This document shows positions 1-10,585 of a DNA stretch of 64,000 bases, one piece after another (within the stretch, counting starts at the first letter, position 1; each line of letters starts with the position of its first letter). The stretch covers positions 2,170,001 through 2,234,000 of the forward strand of contig NC_091976.1 in the NCBI RefSeq assembly GCF_036711975.1, in the 5' to 3' direction. This DNA comes from Onthophagus taurus. Its lineage: Eukaryota; Arthropoda; Insecta; Coleoptera; Scarabaeidae. The notes below the pieces were generated by a model. The model searched no databases. It was not told the DNA's origin and was given only the letters and a program-made list of their open reading frames with translations. The translations under genes were made by a program, and so were the position numbers.

Positions 1-1
1 T

Positions 2-3000
2 AAGCATAATGAAGAAATTGTAGTGGATTCCACTGAAAATATTGTAACGGGGAAAAATACTTCACTCTGCGTTTCAAGTTCCCAAGATTTATGCATCTCA
101 AATAAGCATGCTGAAGAGGATCATCAACCAGATAGTACCACAAATGAGAAAGTCCAATTAACAACACCCCATCTCGAAGTAAGTGTACTAATGTCATCTG
201 ATGCTATTAAGGCTCTTGATAAAGAATTGGAGAATATGAAAACTTATCCACATAATAAAAAGGATCATGTTGAAGTGGCAGTAGTTTGCGTTGATTCTGA
301 AATTGCAAATACACTGAGAAACATGGATGCTAAAAGAAAAGGAAAACCGTTTAGGAGTAAATCTTGTTTAAAATTAGCCCGAGTTGAAAAATTAAAGAAA
401 AAACGATCGAAATCTTTGTCGGATTCAGTTTCCACCGATATCCAAAATTCTAAAAGTAAATTTCGGAACACAACCACATTAAATTCAAGATATAATAAAA
501 AGTCAACCACACAACAGCCAAAACGAAGAAGCAACGTAAAAAAACATCATGGAAAATCAAACAATGACTTCACCATATACAATAAACCACATTTAATTGA
601 TTTACCAGATGACCCAACAAAAATTTACGCAACATTGTCTTCAAATGATCCAAGAAGTAATTACAAAAATAAAGTTATTTCCAATCCAAATACCATTAGT
701 AATAAGCGACGAAAGACGGAAGACCATCAGAATTATCATTCAAAAATTTGTGCTTTAAAAGTTGGAAAAGAAGAAACTCGGAAAACATTAAGTTTGTCTG
801 ACATGAAACGGATAGGAAAACGAAGACGTAAAACAGAACCTTCGTTTTCCACTAATAAAAACAGTAAAATACATTTCGCGAAGGAAACATCCGAAAGAGT
901 AATGATTGATCACATTAAACCGTTTTCTATAAAAACTCCAGTGAAACATACAGCAAAATTAGTGCGTCAGTATTTAATACATCCAAAAAAATACTACCAA
1001 AGAGCAATAATTTTAGAACCTGTTAATGTACAAAGCGAGCCTAAAATAATTAAAACAACACCGGACATTGAAGAGCTTATAACAAAATTCGCAGAATATC
1101 TTACGCTGTTTTGTTTAACAACTAAAAGCATAAAATTAATGTCTACGTTAAATGGCGAAGATCACACATTATTAAGCTACCTGGAAGGGGTGAAAGAAAC
1201 ATTTAGAAATAGTTGCAAGCTTATTCCATATTCAAATATCGATATCAAAGAACTCATTACGAAAGTGTATAAAAAAATTATTTTGGCGAGTATTGGTTGT
1301 TCACACCTGGACATTACATCTGCATTAAAAATTACTTTTGGTGATGTCGCTTATGGATTAGGTAAAGAAATTATTCGCTTAGTAAAGGATAACTCCAAGT
1401 CTATTTTTATTAAGCATGAAATGATTGATGATGATTGTGTAATAATTGATGTTAAAAATGGTGAGTTTATTAAATTAATTGAAAAATCTTTTTAAAATAA
1501 ATTTGTTGAATGAATTAAAGTACTATATTAATGCATACATTTATTTTTTTTATAGAAGTCGAAGCTCGTTCTACTACATCTACTTCGCCAAATATAACCC
1601 AATCACAAAACCAAATTGAAAAATCCAACCACCAAATGAATATGCCGATTCCAGTTCATACAAACACAACAAATAATAGAAATCCAGATAGAGTTTCTAA
1701 TTTAAACAATGTGTTAACATCAAATCCCAAACTTGTTCAGATGCTTACTTCAAATAATGAATACTCAAGTTATTCTGGATTACAACAACTTCAAACAGCA
1801 CATTTTGAATATGCTAATCAACCCATTAATAACAACCAGCAAACTGTGAATGGAACTATAAATCAACATATAGCGCTTAATCGAACTGTTCTTCAACAAC
1901 AACCGCTTCAACAGCAAGTATATCAGCAAGTACCTTATCATTCTTCTGAATGTCAACCTCAACGTATCAATGAAATGGTTTATCAACCTCATACACCTAG
2001 AAACGTATACAACCAACAATTAGCAGCTTCCTCTCAAAACCAAAGCGTAACCCAAACAAATCCATTCAGAATGTCTGGTGGTATTGCTGTAAGAAAGGAT
2101 TTATTAGCGTCTAATTCGAACCAACCTCATCATTCAAATAGTACTGCTCTGCAAATATCTAATAAAACTGGTCAGATGCAGTGGAGTGCTCCATCGGTAA
2201 GTATAAAATAAAACTAACTTAAAATGATGTACTATGCCACTACATACAAAATTATATGGCAGTTCAGCTTACCCCCTTTTTTATGTATTGGAAATATGAA
2301 GGCAGTCTGCCAATCTGTAGGCATCTTCTCAGTCTTCTGTTAGGATATTATTTACCCCTAGTGGCTTATTACATTTTAGCTTCTTTATGCTGCTTTTTAC
2401 CTCCTCCAAGCTCGGATCACCTATTTGAGGTAAGAAGAGAAGCACTTCTTAGTTTATTAAATTCTTCTGTTTGAGTTCTAGTCGGTTGTTGTATGATTCT
2501 CTGTCGTGTTCTCTTGTCATTAATTTCCTTGCATTCCTCGTCCTATCAGTCATTTCTCTTTACCTATACTCTCTTTACTATTTCTTTTTTATTTTCTATT
2601 TCTATCTAAACCTGTTCTTCAAAGTTATTCTTGAAAAATATTTTTATAAAATCTGACCGAGACATCAAAAACGTTTTTATCTAATTTTTTTTTGATAATT
2701 CATTGATTTTTTTTCTTTTCGCTTTTTTATGCTATATATATATATATGTATTTTTTTTTTTTTTTTTTTATTTAAGTTGTCGGACGCCTGTATATGATTA
2801 TTTTGTTTTCGACGGCTTGTTTTTTTTTTTTGATTTTCTTTTCTGTCTCTAGTTTTTGTTTCTTTTCTTTTTTTTTTATTATTTCCTATGAATATTGCTT
2901 ACGTTAATATTAGATCACTGTTACCATGTTTTGTTGAATTTAGTCGGTATGTTGCAGACAATGATTTTGATTTGGTGTTGATTGTTGAGACATGGTTGAC

Positions 3001-6000
3001 AGGTGAGGCGGCGGTGGATGCGTGTCAATTGTTTAATTATTCTTTCTACCATTGGTCAAGAAGTGGTGTGCGGGGCGGAGGTGTTGGTGTGTATGTTAAA
3101 AATAAATTTAAAAGTAAATCTCTTACTGTCGAATGTTACTCCTACTTGGAGCAGACGTGGATAACATTATGTTTTAATAAAAATAAATATAATATTGGGG
3201 TTATATATAGACCACCTAGGGAGAATATCAATAGTTTCCTTGACGCTTTTGAGGCGACACTGGGGTTGGTAATTCCTCAATGCGATGAATTATTTGTTGT
3301 AGGTGATATAAATATTAACTTGCTTAATTCTCAGAATACATACACTACTAAATTTTTGAATCTTCTGGACGCATATGGGTTGTTGCAACTGGTGAACGAG
3401 CCTACTCGTATTACTCCTTCCTCGGAAACCTTGATAGATGTTGTTTCTTCTTGTGTCGATTTTGCGTTTACTTCACTGGACAGTTTGCATGGTCTAACTG
3501 ATCATGAATTGATTAGATGTAGCTTGACAGTCGCACCTATTGTTACTGAACCAGTTTTTAGGGCTTACCGGGATTTTAATTCTATCAATCTTGTTGATTT
3601 TACTGCTGAATTGGAGTCGTTGCCGTTCTCTTTAATTTATGAACTGGATGACGTTAATATCAAAGTTAATTTTTTTAATAATCTTATTATTTCAATTTTC
3701 GATAAATATGCTCCACTAAGGAATAGACGATTTTCTAAAAGACGTAGTCCTTGGCTTACGCCGCAGTTAAAACAAATGATGTGTTTGAGGGATAGGGCTT
3801 ACTCTAAATATAAGCACTCTAAGAATATTAATGATCTGTATAGTTACAAAGATTTGAGGCGGTACGTGGAAGGAGCGATAAGAAGAGAGAAAGAGGCATA
3901 CTTTGGTTCGGTGGTGGCTCAGCGTAGTTCTGCTAAGCTATGGCGGGTCCTTCGTGATTGGGGTGTCGCCAGACAGAGGCGCCAACCATTGCCCGGGAGT
4001 TTAGGTAATGCAGATGAGATAAATGATTATTTCGCTAGATCTTCTGAATTGGGAGGGGTTGTTGATCAGGATGTTGTTGACTTCTATAATAATTCTAAAT
4101 TAAATCCTACTAATAATTTCCTATTTGAAACGGTAGATGAATACATTGTCGGTTCACTACTTTTGAAGTTAAAATCAGGCTCGGTTGGTTTTGATGGTGT
4201 TTCTTCCTTAATGTTGCATCTTTGCTGTCCCCATATTCTACCTTTTGTAACACATATTATAAACTACTGTTTAGCTAACTCAGTTTTTCCAGACGCTTGG
4301 AAAACTGCTAAAGTGATCCCACTGCCTAAGATAGCCAATCCTACTTCGTGTGGTGACCTTAGGCCGATTAGTATTTTGCCTGTTTTGTCTAAGATTTTGG
4401 AAAAAATCATGGCCTTTCAGATGAGATTTTTTGTTGAGGGTTGCAGTGTTTTGCCGACGACACAGTCTGGGTTTCGTAAAAATCATGGATGTGGTACAGC
4501 ATTGATGCATATAACTGATGATATACTGCGGGCAGCTGATGATGACATGGTTACGGCTTTAATTCTTTTCGACTTTTCGAAAGCATTTGATACGGTGAAT
4601 TATACAGTTTTGGATTCTATTCTAAAGTACATTGGGTTTTGTACTAATGCTGCTGCCTTAATATTGAATTTTCTTTCTGATCGAAGACAGGTCGTTTCCT
4701 GTGGCATGATCGTCTCGGCTGCCCGTGGATTAATGGCCGGTGTACCACAAGGTTCTGTATTGGGTCCGCTCTTATTTAGCATTTATACTTCTGGTCTCCA
4801 AAATTGTCTCAAATATTCTAAAGCTCATTTTTACGCCGATGATTCTCAGATATATTATTCTTTCAGACAGGATGATGCTCCTGTGGCCCAACTTAGGATT
4901 GCGGGTGATGTTGCTCGGTTTACCAAAATGGCTGCCAGTCACAACTTAAGATTGAATCCCTTAAAATCGGTTATGTTGTTGTTTGGTAGACGCAATGCCC
5001 GCAACGCTTGCTCTCATTTTAGAATTGAGCTGGATAGTGGTGACTTGGGCGTTGCGGGTTGTTGTCGTAATCTTGGCCTCCTAATGGATTGTGATGTCAG
5101 ATTTAGGGATCATGTTACTTTAAAGGTCCGTAAATCATTTGCGGCGCTGAAGCTTATTTATAATATTAAAAACTTTTTATCTAGGGACATTAGGGCGAGA
5201 CTGTGTGACGCCTTGGTACTCAGCCAATTAAATTTTTGCGACACGGTATACGGCACTTGTCTGGATCAGGTAACTGCCGGCCGTATTCAGAAAGTTCAGA
5301 ACGCCTGTCTGAGACTGATTTTTGGGTTGCGTTTGAGAGATCACGTTAGATGTTTCTTGAAGGAGGTGGGTTGGCTTAATATGGCTAACAGGAGGAAATT
5401 ACATCTGTTAACTTTTTATCATAAATTACTTTTATTTAAGTCGCCTTCTTATCTTTATAATAAAATATCATTCCGGACTGATGTTCATAATTTGAACATC
5501 AGATCCAAGGGCTTGATTACTCCACCTCAGCACCGCTCGGTTTTGTTTCAACGGTCTTTCTCTTTTAATCTACCCAGGCTTTACAACCCGTTGCCAAGTT
5601 CTCTTAAGTCGTTGCCACTGAGCACCTTCAAAAAAGGGCTCCGCGAGATCATTGTCTGTGACCAGAATGGGGCTAATGAGTAATTTATATCATTTTCGAT
5701 TTTTTTACTATGAGTGTTATTTTTATTACTTTCTCTCTGAATGGCTGTTTTGTTGGTATTAGTATTATTGTCAAGATCGAATGTTTTATGTTTTGTTTTT
5801 GAATTTTAGATTTTTTTTTTTAACGCAGGGTTGGGTGGTAGAGAGGACTATGGTCCTAACTCCGCCCTGCGCACATTTGTAATCTTTTTTTTTCTGTTGT
5901 TTCTATTAATAAAGGCATTATTATTATTATTATTATTATAATATTGCAACAATCAACATTTGATGATTTTCTAGACGTTGTATCCTACTATCCAGGTAGG

Positions 6001-9000
6001 ACTTACTTATAGTATAATATAAGCTTGTTGTGGATTGTTCAGAGCTGTGGCCAATCAAATAATATATTTTTTTGAATTTGATGTTATGTTCATCACGTTT
6101 CTTCTTAATATGCTCTTTTCTCAAAACTTGATATCGAGAGTCATACGATAGTACTTCGCTATTGCCATTAATGTTGATTGGTTGTTGTGCAATCATCTTA
6201 TTTGTGAAGTCAATATGCGTGGATTTCGATTTACTGCGTTTAATGCGGCATTTTTTTATCCAGATTCAAGTTTTATCAAAAGTAGATTGCAGCTTTCTGG
6301 TTGAGCTTGCTGTCATGTTTACCGTGTCTTTGGCGAAAGAGGGTATTGCGCTGTACAATATTGTTCGAACTTCATAAATGTAAATCAGATACAATATTGG
6401 ATGAACAGAAAGAAATAATCTTCCTTTATGAAGTAAGCCCTCAGAGCGTGACACTCTGTAAAAGTCTGTGCGACATCAAGAATTACGTCAAACGATGTAC
6501 TTGCCCGATGGTCTTTGTGATTATTTCTAAAGCCAAATTTAAGAGATGTATCAAGTATAGGTATCAAGTTATGTTGATTGGGAATAAGTTTGAGGCGCTG
6601 CAAGAACAATTTCTCAAACAGCTTTGGGTTGTTATGATTCCGCTTCGCTTGGGTTTTTGCCACATTTTGGAATCATTATGGAATCGTCATTTTGGCCGTT
6701 TTCCATTCATCTGGTCTTTAGTTTCCACAACAACTTCCTTAGGAGTGATTAGAGTGGGATCCCATGAAGGTAGTCACTGGGATGGAGACTCGGCAATTCA
6801 TTAACTCCCTTATTAGGATGGAATTGTGCTCCAATATACTCTGCAAAAGTATTTACTTTTTCCAAATTATTACGAGCCCAACAACCATCGAATTTTCTAA
6901 TAGGAGGCACTTGTGTTACTAGTTACTTAAGATATTTAATATGTATCCAAAGACACTGTTATTGCACGTTTTTCAAGTGCTTCTTTTTCTGTCTCTATGG
7001 TATTGTCCATAACATTTCTCCAACTACCACTGTGTCTCCTTTCATAGAATTTTTGCTTTTGCTTATTTTATTCTCCAATCTTGTCTGGTAAAGATTTCTT
7101 ATTGATTAATTTCTTTCTATGGGGTTTTATTGTCATTTTAATCTTCTCCAAGACGAGATTATGATCACTTCCGACGTCTGCAGCATAGACATTTTATATC
7201 TAGTATTTGTGTGTAATATATCCCTCTATTTATGTAGATGTAATTCATCTATTTCCTATTTACAATCGCCCATATAACAATTACTTCTCATCTTAGTACT
7301 TCGTCGATTGTCTTTTGTAGTTCTTCATAGAATTTTATTCTGGAAGAATTTTCTGGACTGACATTGATGGTTCGAATAAAGCAACAATAAAAATGAGCGA
7401 CAAGTTAAGAATTTACCTTGGATTAGCTCTGGTTTTGTGTTCTGCTTGATCTACTTCCTTTACATTTGCACATCGAGAAATTAACTAGTATTACAATTAA
7501 TTTGCAACTCTGTTCTTTTACAGATGGACAACCTGAATAACAGTTTGATCACTACACCATTATTGTTATGTAACACTTGCAATATGATGGCGTTCTATGA
7601 ATGTTGCTGCAAAACAAAGGTTTATTGTTCATTTTATTGCCAGGTGAGTTCTAAGATATTCTATTCTTTTATGCAGTGATTCAGTATTAGTACAAGAAGT
7701 CTTTAAAAGATACGTTTCTAAACACATTTTGATGTAAATTTTGAATCTTGAATTTGTACTGAATTAATCTATATACAATGTTTTAAAGTTTTATATCAGT
7801 CGTTCACTACACAAATCGATTAACTCCATAAAATAAAAAGTTGAGAAATGCGATGAGGTTATAAACATTGCTTTTTTATTGTGTCATCTTTTTCATTGTT
7901 TGCAACACGGTGTCTGCGCTGATCAGCCAACGACTTGTTCCTTAAAATATCAATAAAATCAACGCCAATATAAATACTACATTCAAACGATCTGACGATA
8001 AACGAAAAATATTTTGTACGAGTTTAACTACTCATTTATTACACCTTTAATTGAATGGCGTCTCAAATAAATTATATTATTCAATGGTTTATCACTTAAA
8101 ATTAAGAGTTAAGCGAGTTGTGCAATAAATAGCTCATACCGGGAATTTCATATAACTCGCAATATATGAATGCAGTAACCATAGCTACGAAACTATACTA
8201 TGCACTTGTACTTACACTATGCACTTGCACTGTCCCACATCAAATATAACAGTACATTACTTAAACTGGCATTGGGTAGTTTTGCAAAGAAAAATATTGC
8301 TTGGAAAAAGATGGCGTCCTTATGACAACCTGACTTTTCGGCACGACTAAACACGAATGTTTCTAGATACCATAATCTAACGTTGAATAACAATTAAAAC
8401 TAGAACTAACACTAAACTTAGAACTAGAAACATTCGGGTTTAGCCGCACGTCTTCCAAGACGGCTAAACCTGAATGATTCTAGTTCTAGGTATTGTGTTA
8501 GTTCTAGTGATAGTACTAGTGCAATACTAGAACTAACACTAGACTGAGAATTAGAAACATTCGGATTTAGTCGCACGTTTTCTCAAGATGGCTGAATCCG
8601 AATGATTCTAGTTCTAGGTCTTATGTTAGTTCTAGTGATAGTGCTAGTCCAATACTACAACTAACACTAGATCGAGAACTAGAAAAATTGGGATTAAGAC
8701 GGCTAAACCCGAATAATTCTTCCGAATGTTTCCAATTCTCGGTCTAGTGTTAGTTCTAGTATTGCACTAGCACTATCACTAGAACAAACACAAGACCTAG
8801 AACAAGGATCATTCGGGTGTGCATTTTATATGAGGCAAAGTAAATAGGTATGCCGTGGTTTCTATGGAAATATATTTTACCTAATTCCATTATGAAAATT
8901 AAATTTTACACGTCTTTCTGATGTTATCTAACGTAACTTTTTTTTATAACTAGTGATGTAATTAATTCCATTATCTAACTACAAATGGACATCTGCCACT

Positions 9001-9292
9001 AATACCATAAATCAAGTTTTGAACAAAAATAGCTTTTTCAATGGAATTAGATAAAATTTTGTACTTCACAGATTATGAAACGGGTAATTTTGTTTAACTC
9101 ACGTAATTTGTAACAAAATTAGTCTTTTCATAACTGGTTACGTAAATATTTGTACATTGCATTTAAAGTGAAATTCGGTGTATAAAAAAATTAATAGCTG
9201 ACTATAACGATAAATTAAGTGATGCATTTTTTTTTTTTCAGAAAAAGGATTGGATTACTCACTGTTATGAACATAATTATCGCAGAGTCTAA
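2..9292 (+). CDS. MYND zinc-finger protein, copy 1 (5' end outside window)
   Basis: Partial gene of four visible exons: <2-1460, 1556-2196, 7524-7643 and 9242-9292 (stop TAA). All joins use GT/AG and keep frame; the frame is open to the left edge, so the true start is outside. At least 756 residues are encoded. The first exon is Lys/Arg/Ser-rich and probably disordered, followed by an acidic-basic helical stretch of about 140 residues strongly conserved in copy 2. Exon 2 is rich in Gln, Asn and Pro. Exons 3-4 give a C-terminal MYND finger: CNTC, then EC-C-C, YCSFYCQ, KDW and a His. It resembles the DEAF1/Nervy type, which binds short proline-containing peptides of co-regulators. The usual last Cys is replaced by His. 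No SAND or other known domain is visible, so a nuclear co-regulator role is only inference. Intron 2 carries a 3.4-kb LINE. Confidence 0.8.
1461..1555 (+). other. Intron 1 of MYND copy 1, with in-frame read-through stop
   Basis: A 95-bp intron with donor ATG|GTGAGT and acceptor TTTATAG|AAG. If retained, translation adds 11 residues (GEFIKLIEKSF) and stops at 1495, giving a protein without the Gln-rich and MYND parts. Copy 2 has the same arrangement (intron 30431-30522) with one residue changed. Splicing is preferred because the downstream frame, the identical 641-bp exon 2 and the MYND exons all join in phase. Confidence 0.7.
2888..5683 (+). CDS. LINE polyprotein: endonuclease and reverse transcriptase (intact)
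   Basis: 931 codons without a break. Residues 1-220 form an apurinic/apyrimidinic-type endonuclease: NIRSLL near the start, VETWL near 33-37, GDIN with Asp140, and a late TDHELI motif. Residues about 430-700 form the reverse transcriptase: FDFSKAFDTVN with Asp562, GVPQGSVLGPLLFSIY, and FYADD with the catalytic pair Asp651-Asp652. The C-terminal part contains the LSQLNFCDTVYG and VQNACLRLIFG blocks typical of the CR1/L2/Rex1/Daphne group. Both enzymatic cores look complete, so it could be, or recently was, active for target-primed reverse transcription. ATG is taken from the usual LINE N-terminus starting just before NIRSL. Confidence 0.92.
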   Translation: MNIAYVNIRSLLPCFVEFSRYVADNDFDLVLIVETWLTGEAAVDACQLFNYSFYHWSRSGVRGGGVGVYVKNKFKSKSLTVECYSYLEQTWITLCFNKNKYNIGVIYRPPRENINSFLDAFEATLGLVIPQCDELFVVGDININLLNSQNTYTTKFLNLLDAYGLLQLVNEPTRITPSSETLIDVVSSCVDFAFTSLDSLHGLTDHELIRCSLTVAPIVTEPVFRAYRDFNSINLVDFTAELESLPFSLIYELDDVNIKVNFFNNLIISIFDKYAPLRNRRFSKRRSPWLTPQLKQMMCLRDRAYSKYKHSKNINDLYSYKDLRRYVEGAIRREKEAYFGSVVAQRSSAKLWRVLRDWGVARQRRQPLPGSLGNADEINDYFARSSELGGVVDQDVVDFYNNSKLNPTNNFLFETVDEYIVGSLLLKLKSGSVGFDGVSSLMLHLCCPHILPFVTHIINYCLANSVFPDAWKTAKVIPLPKIANPTSCGDLRPISILPVLSKILEKIMAFQMRFFVEGCSVLPTTQSGFRKNHGCGTALMHITDDILRAADDDMVTALILFDFSKAFDTVNYTVLDSILKYIGFCTNAAALILNFLSDRRQVVSCGMIVSAARGLMAGVPQGSVLGPLLFSIYTSGLQNCLKYSKAHFYADDSQIYYSFRQDDAPVAQLRIAGDVARFTKMAASHNLRLNPLKSVMLLFGRRNARNACSHFRIELDSGDLGVAGCCRNLGLLMDCDVRFRDHVTLKVRKSFAALKLIYNIKNFLSRDIRARLCDALVLSQLNFCDTVYGTCLDQVTAGRIQKVQNACLRLIFGLRLRDHVRCFLKEVGWLNMANRRKLHLLTFYHKLLLFKSPSYLYNKISFRTDVHNLNIRSKGLITPPQHRSVLFQRSFSFNLPRLYNPLPSSLKSLPLSTFKKGLREIIVCDQNGANE
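5823..5872 (+). other. GC-rich 3' UTR hairpin of the LINE
   Basis: CGCAGGG and CCCTGCG bracket a segment that contains a second small inverted pair, AGGAC and GTCCT. In CR1/L2-group LINEs a 3' stem-loop is known to be recognised by the reverse transcriptase. The position just before AATAAA and the (TTA)n tail fits, but the function here is inferred. Confidence 0.5.
6030..6900 (-). pseudogene. Jockey-type LINE remnant in intron 2 of MYND copy 1
   Basis: Minus-strand fragments of a non-LTR reverse transcriptase, broken and internally deleted. Between 6385 and 6663 there is a FGFRNNH-like block (the 'FGFR..H' of Jockey reverse transcriptases), with the preceding linker (KVNTFAEY) near 6840. A C-terminal part lies toward 6030-6380. 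A matching fragment sits at 32390-32780 in copy 2, so the insertion is older than the duplication. Confidence 0.6.
7524..7643 (+). CDS. Exon 3 of MYND copy 1: first part of the MYND finger
   Basis: A 120-bp, 40-codon exon bounded by TTTTACAG at 7516-7523 and GTGAGT at 7644. It encodes CNTC, an EC-C-C cluster and YCSFYCQ, that is the Cys ligands up to the last two positions of a MYND finger. Phase 0 on both sides. Copy 2 has an exon of exactly the same length at 33408-33527. Confidence 0.82.
7860..7960 (-). pseudogene. Short mariner-like transposase remnant in intron 3 of copy 1
   Basis: The minus strand reads LADQRRHRVANNE-like residues, the C-terminal end of a mariner-type transposase. The same remnant, longer, is at 34166-34575 in copy 2. 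Weak by itself; supported mainly by its match to copy 2. Confidence 0.35.
8340..8815. repeat. Cluster of palindromic CTAGAAC-type repeats
   Basis: About four imperfect units in alternating orientation. Each combines CTAGAACTAACACTAGA, a segment ACATTCGGGTTTAG, then its inverse CTAAACCCGAATGATT and TAGTTCTAGTGATAG. Neighbouring units are inverted copies, so the array can fold into several hairpins of 50-120 nt. Related units occur at 17395-17440 and 35925-36225. I do not recognise the family; it has no ORF. Confidence 0.7.
9242..9292 (+). CDS. Exon 4 of MYND copy 1: end of the MYND finger
   Basis: Sixteen codons plus TAA after a poly-pyrimidine tract and CAG. It begins KKDW and contains the finger's His; the final ligand position holds His instead of Cys. 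The exon of copy 2 (34688-34744) is two codons longer through an extra His-Tyr before the common RV end. Confidence 0.8.
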   Translation, partial: KKDWITHCYEHNYRRV

Positions 9293-9299
9293 TTTTGTC

Positions 9300-9854
9300 A
9301 GTTAAATAATATTATTTTGAGTTCCTATTTTGTTATATTTTTATGATTTCAATTAAAGTAGTTTAATGATTTATTTTTATTTTTTAAATGATTATATATG
9401 ACAAGTTAATTAATGATTAATAAAAAGTTATTATTATTAAAAATTCGTTGCCATTGTATATTAATTGTTAATAAGCATGATACATTTATTTAAATTCTAC
9501 CGCCCTATTCAAACGGAGTAATATGAATTTATACTACAATGTATTAAGCGCATTAATAAGTATTATTAGTTTAAGATGTTATAAAGAAGTATAAATTTCT
9601 TTATAAGTATACATTGTTATAAAAAATGAAATAAAAGTTTTCTACTTCATAGCAAATTTTATTTATTTCCTGATAGTAATTTTTTTCAACTTAATTAAAA
9701 TTTATTTAACAATAATACATAACACATTTTAGCTGTAACGCAAACGTGGTTGGGTACAAGTGTGGTCTTGGTTTACCTCTTGATAAAGGATTATACTTTT
9801 TGTCACCAGCTTCATGGTTCTTTGGTTGGTGGAGTCCTTACATTTATAGTTCCT
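9300..9854. other. 3' flank of MYND copy 1, part of the duplicated segment
   Basis: AT-rich sequence after the stop codon with AATAAA sites near 9419 and 9629. It matches the flank of copy 2 (34745-35340) up to about 9850, including the stretch reading AACGTGGTTGGGTACAAGTG. The 62-codon ORF at 9746-9934 lies here but is broken in the other copy and is not believed to be a gene. The end of homology coincides with the left end of the Kolobok-like element. Confidence 0.55.
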
Positions 9855-10585
9855 TTAAGGGGGGAAATACATTTAGACGAGCTAAAATAAGCGCATTTTC
9901 AAGTTATTTTTTCGTGAAGTTGAAATTAGTTTAAAACCTTTTTGATACCCACTACTATTTAGTGATGCTTTGTGCTATAAAAATATGTATTCACATATTC
10001 TAAAACTTTTATAGGCGAACGGCAAATAGTGATCAGATAGGGAAACGTTACGGAGTGAGCGGTTCCGTTTCAAACATTCTAGCATTCGCTACAGCGGTTA
10101 GAATTACTTGCGAATGCATTTAAATTGTTCCCAACATTCATATCTTCTATGTGAACCAAAAAAAAGTTTAAAAAATTTAAGCATTTAAAAAATACAGGTG
10201 TTTTAAAATAATGTTATAACTTTTTAAGAAAATATTGATATATAAATTAATAAAAAAGTAATTTTTTAACATAACTTATGTATACTTAGAGGTTCAAATA
10301 GAAGGTGATATTACTATTTATATGTGTAACAAATTTAATGAAAATCGGTCAAGTAGTTTATTAGTTATCGTGCTTATAAGGTGTAAATACATTGATTTGA
10401 GAAAAAGCGCGTTAAAGTTTCAAGTCGTAAAAACAAATTTTTTTCAATCACGAATAACTTGTTGGCTAGTCTGCAATACCCGGACCGTATATCAGACCTT
10501 CAGCTTCTTCATAAAATTCACTTTCGATCGCCAACTGGTCTTTTTGTGCTTTTCGAGCTTCTTTAAACACAGATTCGTTACATCG

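Larger units (their letters stand above)
2570..5942 (+). mobile_element. CR1-group LINE retrotransposon inserted in intron 2 of MYND copy 1
   Basis: The intron sequence of copy 1 follows copy 2 until about 2570, then departs into T-rich sequence that leads to a LINE. The element holds one long intact ORF (2888-5683), a 3' untranslated part with a GC-rich hairpin (about 5823-5872), AATAAA at 5908-5913 and a (TTA)n tail at 5917-5939. It is absent from copy 2, so it arrived after the duplication. No separate ORF1 is visible, so the 5' end is either truncated or the family has a single ORF. The 5' boundary is approximate; I could not define a target duplication. Confidence 0.85.

Noticed and set aside
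9746..9934. 62-codon plus-strand ORF after MYND copy 1
   Set aside because: Lies in duplicated flanking DNA, is not open in copy 2, and runs into the end of the Kolobok-like element.
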